Positions 39,757-49,142 of a stretch of DNA of 64,000 nt are shown here, in pieces. Made by a program: the position numbers and the translations under genes. The DNA comes from Bifidobacterium olomucense (lineage in GTDB: Bacteria > Actinomycetota > Actinomycetes > Actinomycetales > Bifidobacteriaceae): positions 1 to 64,000 of the forward strand of contig NZ_JAAIIG010000011.1 of NCBI RefSeq assembly GCF_012932375.1, written 5' to 3'. Under the pieces are notes generated by a model. It was not told where the DNA came from. It was given only the letters and a program-made list of their open reading frames with translations, and did no database searches. The stretch's first letter is position 1. Every line of letters starts with the position of its first letter.

Positions 39757-40005
39757 TCAGCGGCCCGAGGTGGCGTACGGCAGCAGAGCCATCTCGCGGG
39801 CGTTCTTGATGGCCTTCGAGATCTCGCGCTGCTCCTGCACGGTCACACCGGTGATACGACGGGAACGGATCTTGCCGCGATCGGAGATGAACTTGCGCAG
39901 CAGCGCAACGTCCTTGTAATCGATCTCGGTAATCTTGGCAGCCTTCAGCGGGTTCGGCTTCTTCTTGAACGGCTTGACCGGCGGCTGCGGCCTCTTGCGT
40001 GACAT
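39757..40005 (-). CDS. rpsR: Ribosomal protein S18
   Basis: An 82-residue protein, [77 protein letters not shown], matching S18. The ribosome binding site AAGGAGAAC is adjacent. Third gene in the operon. Confidence 0.97.
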   Translation of the reverse strand: MSRKRPQPPVKPFKKKPNPLKAAKITEIDYKDVALLRKFISDRGKIRSRRITGVTVQEQREISKAIKNAREMALLPYATSGR

Positions 40006-40102
40006 GATGTTCTCCTTAAAAGTAAATATGATGATTGCTGCTGATCAGCAGGTTGCAGACAGGTTCAGCATCGGCACGCGATCACAATGATCGCACGATG
40101 GA

Positions 40103-40759
40103 TCAGAATTCCGGATCGTTGTCGTCTCCGCCAAAGTCGGAGGAGGCGCCGAACGTCGCAAAGCTGCCGCCATCGGATGCGCCGGCGTTGCTCCATGGAT
40201 CGGCTGCAGGCGCGGACGGTGTGGTCTGGGCGGGCTGCTGGGAATAGCCAGCGCCACCCTGATACCCACCGTTGTAACCGCCCTGGCCACCGTTGTATCC
40301 ACCGTTCTGAGCGGCCGGAGCATTGCCATAGCCCTGATTGGCCTGACCGCTCTGGAATCCGCCGTTATTGCGCCCCTGGAAACCGCCCTGACCGGACGAC
40401 GTACGGGACACCTGTGCGGTGGCATAACGCAGGGAAGGGCCAATCTCATCGAGCTGCAGCTCAACGACGGTTCGCTGGGAACCGTCCTGAGCCTGATAGG
40501 AACGCTGTTGCAGACGACCGGTGGCGATCACACGCATGCCCTTCTTCAGGGACTGAGCGCAGTGATCGGCCAAATCTCGCCACGCCGAGCAACGCATGAA
40601 CAGCGCCTGACCATCTTCGAACTGATTGGTCTGACGGTTCCAGTTACGCGGAGTGGAAGCAATCGTGAAGCTTGCCACGGTAGCCCCGCTGCCGATGGTT
40701 CGCAGCTCGGGGTCCGCGGTGAGGTTGCCCACGATGGTAATGACGGTTTCGCCTGCCAT
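40103..40759 (-). CDS. ssb: Single-stranded DNA-binding protein
   Basis: A 218-residue protein with an OB-fold domain of about 110 residues: MAGETVITIVGNLTADPELRTIGSGATVASFTIASTP, ALFMRCSAWRDLADHCAQSLKKGMRVIATGRLQQRSYQAQDG. A Gly/Asn/Gln-rich disordered linker follows, ending in the acidic tip DDNDPEF, which binds partner proteins. Second gene in the rpsF operon. Confidence 0.96.
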   Translation of the reverse strand: MAGETVITIVGNLTADPELRTIGSGATVASFTIASTPRNWNRQTNQFEDGQALFMRCSAWRDLADHCAQSLKKGMRVIATGRLQQRSYQAQDGSQRTVVELQLDEIGPSLRYATAQVSRTSSGQGGFQGRNNGGFQSGQANQGYGNAPAAQNGGYNGGQGGYNGGYQGGAGYSQQPAQTTPSAPAADPWSNAGASDGGSFATFGASSDFGGDDNDPEF

Positions 40760-40833
40760 GACGGTCCTTCTTATACCTTGCTTGTGCCTAATGCCTTGAA
40801 TACCAGCTGTTCAGCTGACTAAACGCTTTGAAT

Positions 40834-41124
40834 TCAGCCCTTACGAAGGATCTTCGTACGGATCACGGATTCGTTGAGGTTGAGCACGCGGTCGAGCTCA
40901 TCGCTGGTAGCGGGCTCGGCGGTGTACTTCACGACGACGTAGTTGCCCTCGGTCTTACCGGCAATCTCATAGGCGAGCTTGCGACGGCCCCAGTAATCGG
41001 GCTCATCGTAAGAACCGCCTTCCTTGGTGACGAGTTCCAGATACTGCTCGGTCAGCTTCTTCAGACCGCGCTCATCCAGCTCAGGATCGGCGATGAACAT
41101 CAGTTCGTACTTGTGCGCAGACAT
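40834..41124 (-). CDS. rpsF: Ribosomal protein S6
   Basis: A 96-residue protein: MSAHKYELMFIADPELDERGLKKLTEQYLELVTKEGGSYDEPDYWGRRKLAYEIAGKTEGNYVVVKYTAEP. I start it here because a strong ribosome binding site (AAGGAGGTGGGTG) precedes the ATG; a longer frame has no support. First gene of the operon. Confidence 0.97.
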   Translation of the reverse strand: MSAHKYELMFIADPELDERGLKKLTEQYLELVTKEGGSYDEPDYWGRRKLAYEIAGKTEGNYVVVKYTAEPATSDELDRVLNLNESVIRTKILRKG

Positions 41125-41410
41125 CACCCACCTCCTTCGGACTATCGGCCACGGACCTTCCGTGGCAGGAGTGTGTATGCGTGTGCCCTCCCAGCAATCG
41201 GCCGAATTATGCGCAAAAAACGCACTCCTCACACCATGTGCTGCTCTTCGGGCAACTTGAACAGCCTATATATAGGGCGGGACACGATGCATCGCGTGGT
41301 TGGAGCCGCGACAAACAGGCCGCCCCATTTATGACTACAAACTCGACATTTAGGATGCGTTTGCTCGTATGATGGAGCGTGAAAGAAGAAAATACCAAGA
41401 AGGGGGACTT

Positions 41411-44239
41411 ATGTTCTGTCCTAACTGTGGTGCGACCGTCCGCGAGGGTGCGCAGTTCTGCGCAGCTTGCGGTGGTCGGATTGGCTCTGCTCCGGCGGCA
41501 ACGACTGCCCCGGCACAGCCCGTACCTACTCCTAATCCTTCCGCGGCCCCAACACCTGCGCCCACGGCCTCGATTCCGATGCCGGGTGGCGCTCCCGCCG
41601 CCCCGGCTCCGACTCCTGTGCAGCCTGCCGCAGGCGCGGCTCCCGCAGGTCAGCCCGGCCCGGTTCCGGGAGCTCCGGCACAGCCCGGCCCGGCACAGCC
41701 TGTTGCCGCCAGCCCGTTGGCCAAGGAGCTGTTCAGCGCGTCGAACATGCAGACCATCGGCATCGCAGCCGCCATCGGCTTCGGCGCAGCGCTCGTTTTG
41801 TCGCTGTTCCCGGCCATCGCGATGAACTCCTACAATTCGTCGTCGTTCTCGGTGACCTCCGATTCTTCGATCGGTCAGGCCCTCAACGGCATGTTCGTCT
41901 CCGGCAACGGCATCAATTTCTTCCACTTCCTGTTCCTGGCCTTGGCCATGGGCTTGGGTGGCGGTCTGCATTACGGCATCATCGACACGAGCTACACCAG
42001 CCTGGACGCCTCCAACATGACCTCCTTCCCGCTGGGTCTGACCGGCGTGGCGCTGCTGGTGGGCACCGCCTTCGGCGCATACATGTTCGCACGCGCCAAG
42101 AGCACCCGCTTCAAGTACACCGGACTGATCTCCGGCTTCATCACCGCACTGCTGCCGGCAGTGGTGATCACACTGCTCGCGGCCATCGCGGCGGCACCGA
42201 TCGCCGACGGCTCCACCATCGTGGCCAAGTACTCCGGCGCTACGATCCGCACCTTCTTCATGGCCTATCTGCTCTCCGCCCTCGGCGCGCTGGCCGGCTA
42301 CGCACTGGCCCAGTACGCCCCCGATTCCAAGACCGTGTTCGGCGCGGCCTGGCAGTGGGCTCATCGCGTGCGCGGCTTCGTCCGCACCGTGACCGCCGTA
42401 CTGGCCTTCCAGCTGGCGCTGTTCCTCCTTGCCGGCTTGGTGGCCCTGTTCGTCACCGCCTTCTCCGGCGGAGAGGGCATCATGATCCTGACCTTCCCCG
42501 TCACGCTGATGATGCTCGGCAGCTTCTACTTCACGTGGGCCACGTTCGGCGCCATGACCATATCGCAGTCCGGCCAGCTTCCTCAGGATGCCAGCCTGTT
42601 CAGCGTGAACCTCAACATGACCGTGTGGCCGATCTGGCTGCTGTTCGTCGCGTTCGTGCTGGTCACGTTCGTGGTGGCGCTGCGCACCTCTGCCCGCAAT
42701 CTCTACGATCGCGCCTACATGGGCTGGATTCACAGCTGGAAGTCCCCGGTGGCCGTGATGGTGTTCTGGCTGATCGCCAGCCTGCTGTTTGAGCCGCTTT
42801 CCGAGCGTTACACCATGTCTCACACCATGTCCATCGGACCTGCCCTGTGGTACTTCCTGGTCATGGGCATTTGGGCATTCCTGGTCGAAGTCGTGGCGCT
42901 GACCTTCGGCCCGACCATGGTGGTTTCCATGCCGGGCTTCTGGCCCGTGCTCGTGGGCGGAACCGTCCGCACCACTCCGCAGCAGGTGGTCGACTACATC
43001 CATGCCAGCGATGGCATGTTCGGCAAGTGGCCCACTTGGGGCGCTCCGTCCGCCGGAGTGACCGCCCAGCCATACGCCGGCGGCACCAACGCGCCGTCTG
43101 CCGGCGCGGCTCCGGCTGCACCCGGCGCTCCGGCTGCGCCGGCAGCTCCCGGCGTTCCCGGTGCCCCCGCCGCCCCGATGGCGGCTCCCACGGCTCCCGG
43201 CGCGGCTCCGATGGCCGCTCCCGGCGCCGGAACCACGGCCATGACCGACCAGCAGAAGAAGTACTTCATCATCGGCGGCGCGATCGCCGGTCTTCTGGTG
43301 GTGTTCGGCATCGTCTACGGCGTGCTGTCCTCTTCGCTCTTCAGCGCGAAGAGCGTGGCCAACAACTATGTTGCAGCCATCGCCTCGGGTGACTACGACA
43401 AGGCCAGCTCCATCGCCAACCCGCATGTGGACGCCGCCCAGAGCGTGCTGCTGACCTCCAAGGCCTCCACCGGCGAGAACACACGCATCACCAATGCGCG
43501 CATCTCCCAGACCACCAACAACTCCGACGGCACCGTCACCGCTCAGCTCACCTACACGCTGAACGGCAAGGAGGTCTCCACCGATTCGATCAAGATGGTG
43601 GCCAACGGCAGCAAGTTCCTGATCTTCAAGAACTGGACCGTTGCCGAGCCGCTGGTCAAGACCATTTCGGTCTACGCCTCCGACGCTCCCGACGGCATCA
43701 CCGTCAACGGTGTGAAGGTGACCGCCAAGAACGCGACGAACAACGACGCCGAGGACAGTGGCACCTACCAGCTCAAGGTGTACCCGGGCATCTACAAGGT
43801 CGGCGTACCGAAGTCCGACTTCTACAGCGCCAAGACCGTGTCCGTCAACACCAATGACGGCAACAGCGGCACCTTGGACGTTCAGCCCACGGACAAGCTG
43901 ACCTCCGCCATCCAGGATGCGGTGGACGCCAAGCTGGACGAATGCGCCGAGTCCACCGAGGCCGAACCGTCCGGCTGCCCGTTCAGCTACTCCACCTACA
44001 ACTCCCAGAAGTACCGCAACTTCTCCTGGTCCATCGACACCTATCCTGAGGTGAACTACATCTCGCTTTCGGACGGTAGCTACGATACCGACTACGACGG
44101 CAAGGTGACCGTGAAGTACGAGTACCACTACTACGACGGCTGGGAGTCCGAGGACGACTGGAACTACTTCTCGGCAAACGGCAACTTCACCATCAAGGAT
44201 GGCAAGGTGACCGTGGACCTGGGCAGCAGCTCGTACTGA
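41411..44239 (+). CDS. Zinc-ribbon multi-pass membrane protein with secreted TcaA-like C-terminal part
   Basis: A 942-residue protein starting MFCPNCGATVREGAQFCAACGGRIG, a double zinc ribbon (C-x2-C, C-x2-C), after AAGGGGGACTT. A Pro/Ala/Gly-rich linker of about 90 residues leads to many membrane segments between about residues 115 and 540. A second Pro/Ala-rich spacer follows, then a single membrane segment (YFIIGGAIAGLLVVFGIVYGVL) and an extracellular part (SAKSVANNYVAAIASGDYDKASSIANPH...) that resembles TcaA/YvbJ-type proteins. Function unknown; it is likely an envelope or cell-wall stress protein. The gap before it (41125-41410) contains promoter-like TCGACA and TATGAT boxes at 19-bp spacing. 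Confidence 0.8.
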   Translation: MFCPNCGATVREGAQFCAACGGRIGSAPAATTAPAQPVPTPNPSAAPTPAPTASIPMPGGAPAAPAPTPVQPAAGAAPAGQPGPVPGAPAQPGPAQPVAASPLAKELFSASNMQTIGIAAAIGFGAALVLSLFPAIAMNSYNSSSFSVTSDSSIGQALNGMFVSGNGINFFHFLFLALAMGLGGGLHYGIIDTSYTSLDASNMTSFPLGLTGVALLVGTAFGAYMFARAKSTRFKYTGLISGFITALLPAVVITLLAAIAAAPIADGSTIVAKYSGATIRTFFMAYLLSALGALAGYALAQYAPDSKTVFGAAWQWAHRVRGFVRTVTAVLAFQLALFLLAGLVALFVTAFSGGEGIMILTFPVTLMMLGSFYFTWATFGAMTISQSGQLPQDASLFSVNLNMTVWPIWLLFVAFVLVTFVVALRTSARNLYDRAYMGWIHSWKSPVAVMVFWLIASLLFEPLSERYTMSHTMSIGPALWYFLVMGIWAFLVEVVALTFGPTMVVSMPGFWPVLVGGTVRTTPQQVVDYIHASDGMFGKWPTWGAPSAGVTAQPYAGGTNAPSAGAAPAAPGAPAAPAAPGVPGAPAAPMAAPTAPGAAPMAAPGAGTTAMTDQQKKYFIIGGAIAGLLVVFGIVYGVLSSSLFSAKSVANNYVAAIASGDYDKASSIANPHVDAAQSVLLTSKASTGENTRITNARISQTTNNSDGTVTAQLTYTLNGKEVSTDSIKMVANGSKFLIFKNWTVAEPLVKTISVYASDAPDGITVNGVKVTAKNATNNDAEDSGTYQLKVYPGIYKVGVPKSDFYSAKTVSVNTNDGNSGTLDVQPTDKLTSAIQDAVDAKLDECAESTEAEPSGCPFSYSTYNSQKYRNFSWSIDTYPEVNYISLSDGSYDTDYDGKVTVKYEYHYYDGWESEDDWNYFSANGNFTIKDGKVTVDLGSSSY

Positions 44240-44317
44240 TCCCGCTTACCGATAAACGTCGGCGGAATTGAGACGGCCAAACGATCGGCCTCCTCGACAT
44301 ACCGACGTCCATAACAC

Positions 44318-44359
44318 ACAAGCACCCCGCCGCGGCACCGTCTGCGGCGGGGTGCTTGT
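44318..44359. terminator. Stem-loop between the zinc-ribbon gene and prs
   Basis: ACAAGCACCCCGCCGC and GCGGCGGGGTGCTTGT are 16-bp arms with a 10-base loop. No T tract follows; it is probably a terminator or an mRNA-stabilising hairpin. Confidence 0.7.
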
Positions 44360-44410
44360 ACACTGGGTAAGGCGTAAATCAACACAGCGACTGAAAAAGG
44401 ATGCGAACGC

Positions 44411-45424
44411 ATGTCGGCGATTCTTGAAGGCACTCCGGATAAACGACTCGTTCTGGTCACGGGCCGTGCCTACCCCGAGCTGGCTCAGAAAGTGGCCGAA
44501 TGTCTGGGAACGGAAATCCTGGAGACCACGTCATACGACTTTGCCAACGGGGAGATGTACGTACGGTTCACCGAACCGGTGCGCGGTGCAGATGTGTTTG
44601 TGCTGCAATGCCACGCGGAGGACATCAACAAGTGGATCATGGAACAGCTCATCATGATCGATGCCTTGAAGCGCGCTTCTGCACGCTCCATTACGGTGGT
44701 GGCACCGTTCCTTGGTTATTCCCGTCAAGACAAGAAGCACCGCGGCCGCGAGCCCATCACCGCCCGCCTGATCTTCGACCTGTTCCGCGCCGCGGGCGCA
44801 GACCGCATTATGACGGTTGATTTGCACGCCGCCCAGGAGCAGGGCTTCTTCGACGGCCCGGTCGATCATCTGACCGCCATGCCGGTGCTGCTCGATTACG
44901 TGCGCACTGCACTCGATCTGAGCAACACCACCATCGTTTCCCCGGATGCCGGCCGCATCAAAGTATCCGAGCAGTGGGCTGCCAAGCTCGGCAATCTGCC
45001 GCTGGCCTTCATCCACAAGCAGCGTGACATCACCCGACCGAACCATGCCGAGGCGCATGGCATTATCGGCGACGTGAACGGACGCGACTGCGTGGTCATC
45101 GACGATATGGTCGACACCGCCGGCACCATCTGCGAGGCCGTGCGTACTCTGAACGAGTCCGGTGCCAAGTCGGTGACGCTTGTGGCCACCCACGGTCTGC
45201 TCTCCGGTCCGGCCGTGGAGCGGCTCAAGGGCTGCGGCGCGCATGAAATCGTCTTCATGGACACGGTCCCGATTCCTGAATCCAAGCGTCTGCCGAATAT
45301 GACGGTGCTGTCCGTGGCACCCCTGCTGGCCGCCGGCATTCGTTCCGTATTCGAGGAAGGATCCGTGGCCATTCTGCTGGAAGGCCTGCCGGAGGATATG
45401 CGTCCGCGCAACATCTACGCGTGA
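44411..45424 (+). CDS. prs: Ribose-phosphate pyrophosphokinase (PRPP synthetase)
   Basis: A 337-residue enzyme making PRPP from ribose-5-phosphate and ATP for nucleotide and His/Trp synthesis. Signatures: SYDFANGEMYVRFTEPVRGADVFVLQ, VVAPFLGYSRQDKKHRGREPITARLIFDLFRAAGADRIMTVDLHAAQEQGFFDGPVDHL, and the PRPP loop DCVVIDDMVDTAGTI. Length is normal. It is monocistronic with its own terminator. Confidence 0.95.
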   Translation: MSAILEGTPDKRLVLVTGRAYPELAQKVAECLGTEILETTSYDFANGEMYVRFTEPVRGADVFVLQCHAEDINKWIMEQLIMIDALKRASARSITVVAPFLGYSRQDKKHRGREPITARLIFDLFRAAGADRIMTVDLHAAQEQGFFDGPVDHLTAMPVLLDYVRTALDLSNTTIVSPDAGRIKVSEQWAAKLGNLPLAFIHKQRDITRPNHAEAHGIIGDVNGRDCVVIDDMVDTAGTICEAVRTLNESGAKSVTLVATHGLLSGPAVERLKGCGAHEIVFMDTVPIPESKRLPNMTVLSVAPLLAAGIRSVFEEGSVAILLEGLPEDMRPRNIYA

Positions 45425-45446
45425 TCGCACGCAATTGTGTGATGAC

Positions 45447-45483
45447 AATGCCGCCAAGAGTTCAGCTTGGCGGCATTTTTTTG
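45447..45483 (+). terminator. Terminator of prs
   Basis: AATGCCGCCAAG, loop AGTTCAG, CTTGGCGGCATT, then six T. Perfect 12-bp stem, 23 bp after the prs stop. Confidence 0.95.
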
Positions 45484-45529
45484 TTGCTGTCGTAACAACA
45501 AAAAGACCGCAGACCGCTTGTGAGAGTGC

Positions 45530-45747
45530 AGACTCTCGCCTAAATCGCTTACAAGGGGTTGATACACCGGTTACCGAAACACCTATCCGCGTTACGAGGG
45601 GCTGTTCCTCAAGTGAATATGCCCTTACAAGGGCCAAATCTCGTTGGCATAGGACGCACGGAGTGAGGAACGCGGCAAACGAACCGCCCCTTGTAACGCA
45701 GATAGGTGTTCCCCACCGCGGAAATCAACCCCTTATAAGCGAGATAC
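45530..45747. repeat. Large inverted element with CCCCTTGTA/TACAAGGGG units (copy 2)
   Basis: Units GCTTACAAGGGGTTGAT and CGTTACGAGGGGCTG face CCGCCCCTTGTAACGCAGATAGG and CGCGGAAATCAACCCCTTATAAGCGAGATA. The layout and the GCGGAAATC motif match the element at 18034-18240, with several base changes. It lies between prs and yggS, in a gap with no gene. Confidence 0.75.
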
Positions 45748-45851
45748 ATCCAAATCTGGCATTATCCAACGCGATCCGGCATGGTACGCTGCGAGTCAAC
45801 GCAATTCAATGTGCCCCAACGTTCCCGGGCAGCACTCAAGCCACGCAAACC

Positions 45852-46694
45852 TCAGATAAACGCACGCGCGCCGAAGATAGCGGTACCGACGCGCACAATG
45901 GTGGACCCCTCCTCGATGGCGTAGGCCATGTCCTGAGTCATCCCCATCGACAACTCCTTGCAGTTGGCGGTACCTTCAGCCCCCGAGGCCAGAATCTGGT
46001 CGCGCGTGCGGCGCAGATGGGCGAATCCTTCGCGGATAGTGCGCTCATCGTCCACATGGGCACCGATAGTCATAAGACCCTGCAATTCAAGACCGCCCAT
46101 GGCGCCAATGCGCTGGGCCAAATCGATGGCGTGGCTCGGCGCGCAGCCGGACTTGGATTCCTCGCCGGACTCGTTGACCTCCAGCAGCACGCCCACGGTG
46201 ATGCCATGCATGGTGGCTCGGCGAGCGATCTTCTCCGCCAGCTCAATCGAGTCCACGGATTCGATGGTGTTCACCACCGGCAGCACCTTGCCGATTTTAT
46301 TGGACTGGAGCTGGCCGATGAGATGGAACGGGATATGGTCCGCCACTTCGGCAACCGCATGACCGGCCGCCGCCACTGCATCGTCGCCGCCGACACCCAA
46401 CGCAATGCCACGCTCGGCCAGCAGACGCGTCAACCCCGGTGCCTTCACCGTGACCTCTTGCGGACGATTCTCCCCGATCATATGGATGCCGGCGTCGATC
46501 GCGGCCATGATCTCGCCCACATCACGGGTTTTGGTGGCCGCCAGCAGTTTGACCGAACCGGGCTCACGGCCAGCCGACGCCTCTGCCTGTGCGATGCGAT
46601 CCAATACCTTATGCACGCCGTCCGCAATCTCCTGTGCGCGCGCCTGATCAATGACCTCGTTCGCGAGATCCTTGTGGTCCATATAAGCCGTCAT
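45852..46694 (-). CDS. YggS-type pyridoxal phosphate homeostasis protein
   Basis: A 280-residue PLP-binding TIM barrel. I start it at MTAYMDHKDLANE, after GGGGAGAACACT. Typical segments: VKLLAATKTRDVGEIMAAIDAG (Lys for PLP), IGENRPQE, PFHLIGQLQSNKIGKVLPVV, IESVDSIELAEKI, LLEVNESGEESKSGC, LQGLMTIGAH and LSMGMTQDMAYAIEEGSTIVRVGTAIFGAR. It regulates PLP levels and has no catalytic role known. Its N-terminus is longer than in E. coli YggS. Confidence 0.93.
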   Translation of the reverse strand: MTAYMDHKDLANEVIDQARAQEIADGVHKVLDRIAQAEASAGREPGSVKLLAATKTRDVGEIMAAIDAGIHMIGENRPQEVTVKAPGLTRLLAERGIALGVGGDDAVAAAGHAVAEVADHIPFHLIGQLQSNKIGKVLPVVNTIESVDSIELAEKIARRATMHGITVGVLLEVNESGEESKSGCAPSHAIDLAQRIGAMGGLELQGLMTIGAHVDDERTIREGFAHLRRTRDQILASGAEGTANCKELSMGMTQDMAYAIEEGSTIVRVGTAIFGARAFI

Positions 46695-46744
46695 AGTGTT
46701 CTCCCCGCTGAATCGAGACCCCATCTTACCCCGGATATGCGAGG

Positions 46745-46770
46745 GCCTTCCGTGAACGTTCACGGAAGGC
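46745..46770. repeat. Perfect 26-bp palindrome between hypBA1 and yggS
   Basis: GCCTTCCGTGAAC followed directly by its reverse complement. It lies between the hypBA1-side repeat and the yggS start, and may be a hairpin terminator or a protein binding site. Confidence 0.6.
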
Positions 46771-46783
46771 TCCTATTTGTTTG

Positions 46784-46970
46784 TATCGCCTCGCTCAGGC
46801 TACGCCTACGAAAAGCCCACCGGGCTTTTCGCTTAACGGCGTTCCTCCGGCCCCGCGACAACCGACTCGCGCTGACGCGCGAGACTCAATCCGACCTTCA
46901 CTCGGACTATCGCCTCGCTCAGGCTACGCCTGCGAAAAGCCCACCGGGTTTTTCGCTTAACGGCGTAGCC
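46784..46970 (-). repeat. Gene-end-duplicating element 3 (after hypBA1)
   Basis: The hypBA1 3' end (GGCTACGCC-GTTAA-GCGAAAA) is part of a palindrome spanning 46922-46970 (outer arms GGCTACGCC/GGCGTAGCC, inner GCGAAAA/TTTTCGC). Two 58-bp direct copies of this region lie at 46784-46841 and 46908-46965, 124 bp apart, with two mismatches. The core between them carries ATTGAGTCTCGCG...CGCGAGTC, like the cores of elements 1 and 4. Both copies restore CGCCGTTAA (Arg-Arg-stop). Confidence 0.8.
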
Positions 46971-48936
46971 ACACGCGCATCTGTCCTACTTCGCGGTTTG
47001 CCCATGAGTAGTACGGCACCAGCGTCAATGTTGCAGGCTCACAGGCAACCTCATCGTCATCGGCCGGAGCATATAACGGCGCATCCTCTGCGTCTTCGCT
47101 CATGCGCACGGCAGACAGCGCAATCGTCTCCACGCCACCCAGCAAATCAGCCTTGAACTCGGTCTTGGCATCAGCGGCACGCACGCCATCGGCCAGACGA
47201 TAGTTCCACAGGTCGCCGGGATTGTCCGTCTGCTCAGCGCAGTAGACCAGCGGACCGCGCATCACGGCCACCTGACCGGCGTCGGAACGCACACGGGAGT
47301 TGGCGCGCACAAACTTCACGGACATGTCCAGATCAAGTGCGATCTCCAACGTGTCACCGGCGTTGATCACCAGATACACGAATCCGTCCTCGACCTCGGC
47401 GGTGGCAGGCTTGCCGTTCACGGTCAGCGCGTAGGAGCCCAGCGACCAGCCGGGGATGCGCAAACCGAAACGTACCGAGCTCAGCGCCGCGGAAGTCGGC
47501 AGCCCCACCGTGTACTCCACATGGCCACTCCACGGGAAGTCGGAACGTTGTTCAACGCTCAGGCCGGAATCGAACGATGCGGTGTTGGCGATGAACTGAT
47601 GGCTCAGCACGGTCGCGCCGCCATCGCGCTCGGTGTAGATGTAACGATCCACGGAGGCGATGAGTCGTGCGATATTCGCCGGACAGCAGGCGCAGCCGAA
47701 CCAATCCACGCGATGCGAGAGCACATGGTGACGGTCCGGATTCGCCAGTCCGTCCGGAGTGGATTCCAAAGCGTTGACGTAGTAGTACTGCTTGCCGTCC
47801 AAGGAGATGCCGGCGATGGAGCCGTTGAACAGCTCCTTCTCCAGCACATCAGCGTATTCGCCCTTGGCTTCGATGTCGAGCATCTGCTGGGCGAACATGC
47901 TCATGGACACGGCGGCGCAAGTCTCGCCGTACATTGTGTCGTTCGGCAGATCGTAGTCGTAGGTGAACGACTCGCCCACGTGAGTGGAGCCGATGGCACC
48001 GGTCACGTACATACGCTTGGTGACGATGTTCTTCCAGAAACGCTTGGCCGTGGCGATGAGGTCCTCGTCGCCAAGCAGACGGCCGACATGCGCCACGCCG
48101 GTGCACAGGTAGCCGACGCGCACGGCATGGCCGTCGGCGGTCTGTTGGCTACGTACGGGTTGCGCAGCCTGGAAGTAGGTGGGTTTGTAGAAGCCGAGGT
48201 CCGGGAAGATGTTGTCGCCGTGCATGGCTTTGAGCTGCTTGGCGTAGAACTCGGGATCCCGGCCGCGCACGTCGATGAGGTAGAGGGCGAGCTTGAGATA
48301 GCGCTCCTCATGGGTCTCCTCATACAGCTTGGCGAGAGCCAGCTCGATTTCCGGATGACCGTCGGCTCCGTGAATCTTGCCTTCCTCGGGACCGAAGTTC
48401 GCGTCGAGGCAGTCGGCCATACGACGGGCCACGTCCAAAGCCTGCTCGTTGCCGGTGACCTGATGGTAGGCCACGGCAGCCTCGATGTAGTGGCCCATCA
48501 CATACATCTCATGGCTCTGCTGGATAAGGCTGAAGCGCGGACGATCAGCCCAGACGCCGGACTTGATCTGGTACGGGGTGTCCAGATAACCGTCTTCCTG
48601 CTGTGCGCGTGCGATAAGATCCACGGTCTTGTCGCACAAGGCCCGCAGTTCCGGGTCCGGATGGTAGGCCAGCGCGTAGGCGGCCTCCTCCAGCCACTTA
48701 TAGACATCGGAATCTTGGAACACCATGCCGTGGAATTCGTCGTCAAGTTCGCCGGCCGCAACCTTCAGGTTGGCGACCGCATGACTTTTGTTATCGGAGA
48801 GCTGATTGCCGGCGGGGTCGTCCGGAACGACGGTATCGATTTCGTCGTTCATCACGCCCCACTGGTACGGAATCACCGATTCGACAACCTGGTCGCGACG
48901 CTGCTTCCAGAATGGGGAGGTAATCGTTACTTTCAT
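46957..48936 (-). CDS. hypBA1: GH127 beta-L-arabinofuranosidase (HypBA1 type)
   Basis: A 659-residue exo-enzyme that releases L-arabinose from beta-1,2-linked arabinofuranosyl disaccharide of plant cell-wall glycoproteins. The sequence closely follows what I recall of B. longum HypBA1 (658 residues, start MNVTITSPFWK). The zinc/catalytic Cys set is visible as YGETCAAVSM and WFGCACCPANIAR. No signal peptide is seen, so it acts in the cytoplasm on imported disaccharide. It is the last gene of the ABC operon 52529 to 46957. The GH121 partner hypBA2, which follows hypBA1 in the well-known B. longum locus, is not downstream here. Confidence 0.92.
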   Translation of the reverse strand: MKVTITSPFWKQRRDQVVESVIPYQWGVMNDEIDTVVPDDPAGNQLSDNKSHAVANLKVAAGELDDEFHGMVFQDSDVYKWLEEAAYALAYHPDPELRALCDKTVDLIARAQQEDGYLDTPYQIKSGVWADRPRFSLIQQSHEMYVMGHYIEAAVAYHQVTGNEQALDVARRMADCLDANFGPEEGKIHGADGHPEIELALAKLYEETHEERYLKLALYLIDVRGRDPEFYAKQLKAMHGDNIFPDLGFYKPTYFQAAQPVRSQQTADGHAVRVGYLCTGVAHVGRLLGDEDLIATAKRFWKNIVTKRMYVTGAIGSTHVGESFTYDYDLPNDTMYGETCAAVSMSMFAQQMLDIEAKGEYADVLEKELFNGSIAGISLDGKQYYYVNALESTPDGLANPDRHHVLSHRVDWFGCACCPANIARLIASVDRYIYTERDGGATVLSHQFIANTASFDSGLSVEQRSDFPWSGHVEYTVGLPTSAALSSVRFGLRIPGWSLGSYALTVNGKPATAEVEDGFVYLVINAGDTLEIALDLDMSVKFVRANSRVRSDAGQVAVMRGPLVYCAEQTDNPGDLWNYRLADGVRAADAKTEFKADLLGGVETIALSAVRMSEDAEDAPLYAPADDDEVACEPATLTLVPYYSWANREVGQMRVWLRR

Positions 48937-48990
48937 GATTAACCTTTCACAAGTTCTTGTGATGAAAGTTTGGAGTTGTATGAGCAGTCA

Positions 48991-49142
48991 AGTCCTTCAC
49001 GGCTCCGCCTTCGGCCCTGCAATTACGGACTCGCCTGCGGCGAGGCTCAATATCACCTTCGCTCGGCTACCGCCTCGCTCAGGCGGACGCTATGGGAAGC
49101 CCACCGGGCTTCCCATATCAGGGCTGAGCCAAGCTCAGCCCT
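48991..49142 (-). repeat. Gene-end-duplicating element 4 (between permease and hypBA1)
   Basis: The permease end (AGGGCTGAGC) pairs with GCTCAGCCCT around the loop TTG, spanning the stop codon. The core has GGGAAGCCCGGTGGGCTTCCC, GCCTGAGCGAGGC, then ATATTGAGCC, a GC stem and GTCCGTAATTGCAGG, matching element 1. A second copy of the gene end, reading GGAVKD, lies at 48991-49009, slightly out of frame at the stop. It separates the transporter genes from hypBA1 within one operon. Confidence 0.75.

Noticed and set aside
41207-44128. A 973-codon open frame opposite the zinc-ribbon membrane protein gene.
   Set aside because: It is composed of His/Gly/Arg/Gln-rich antisense sequence; the plus strand has a zinc ribbon, membrane segments and a ribosome binding site.
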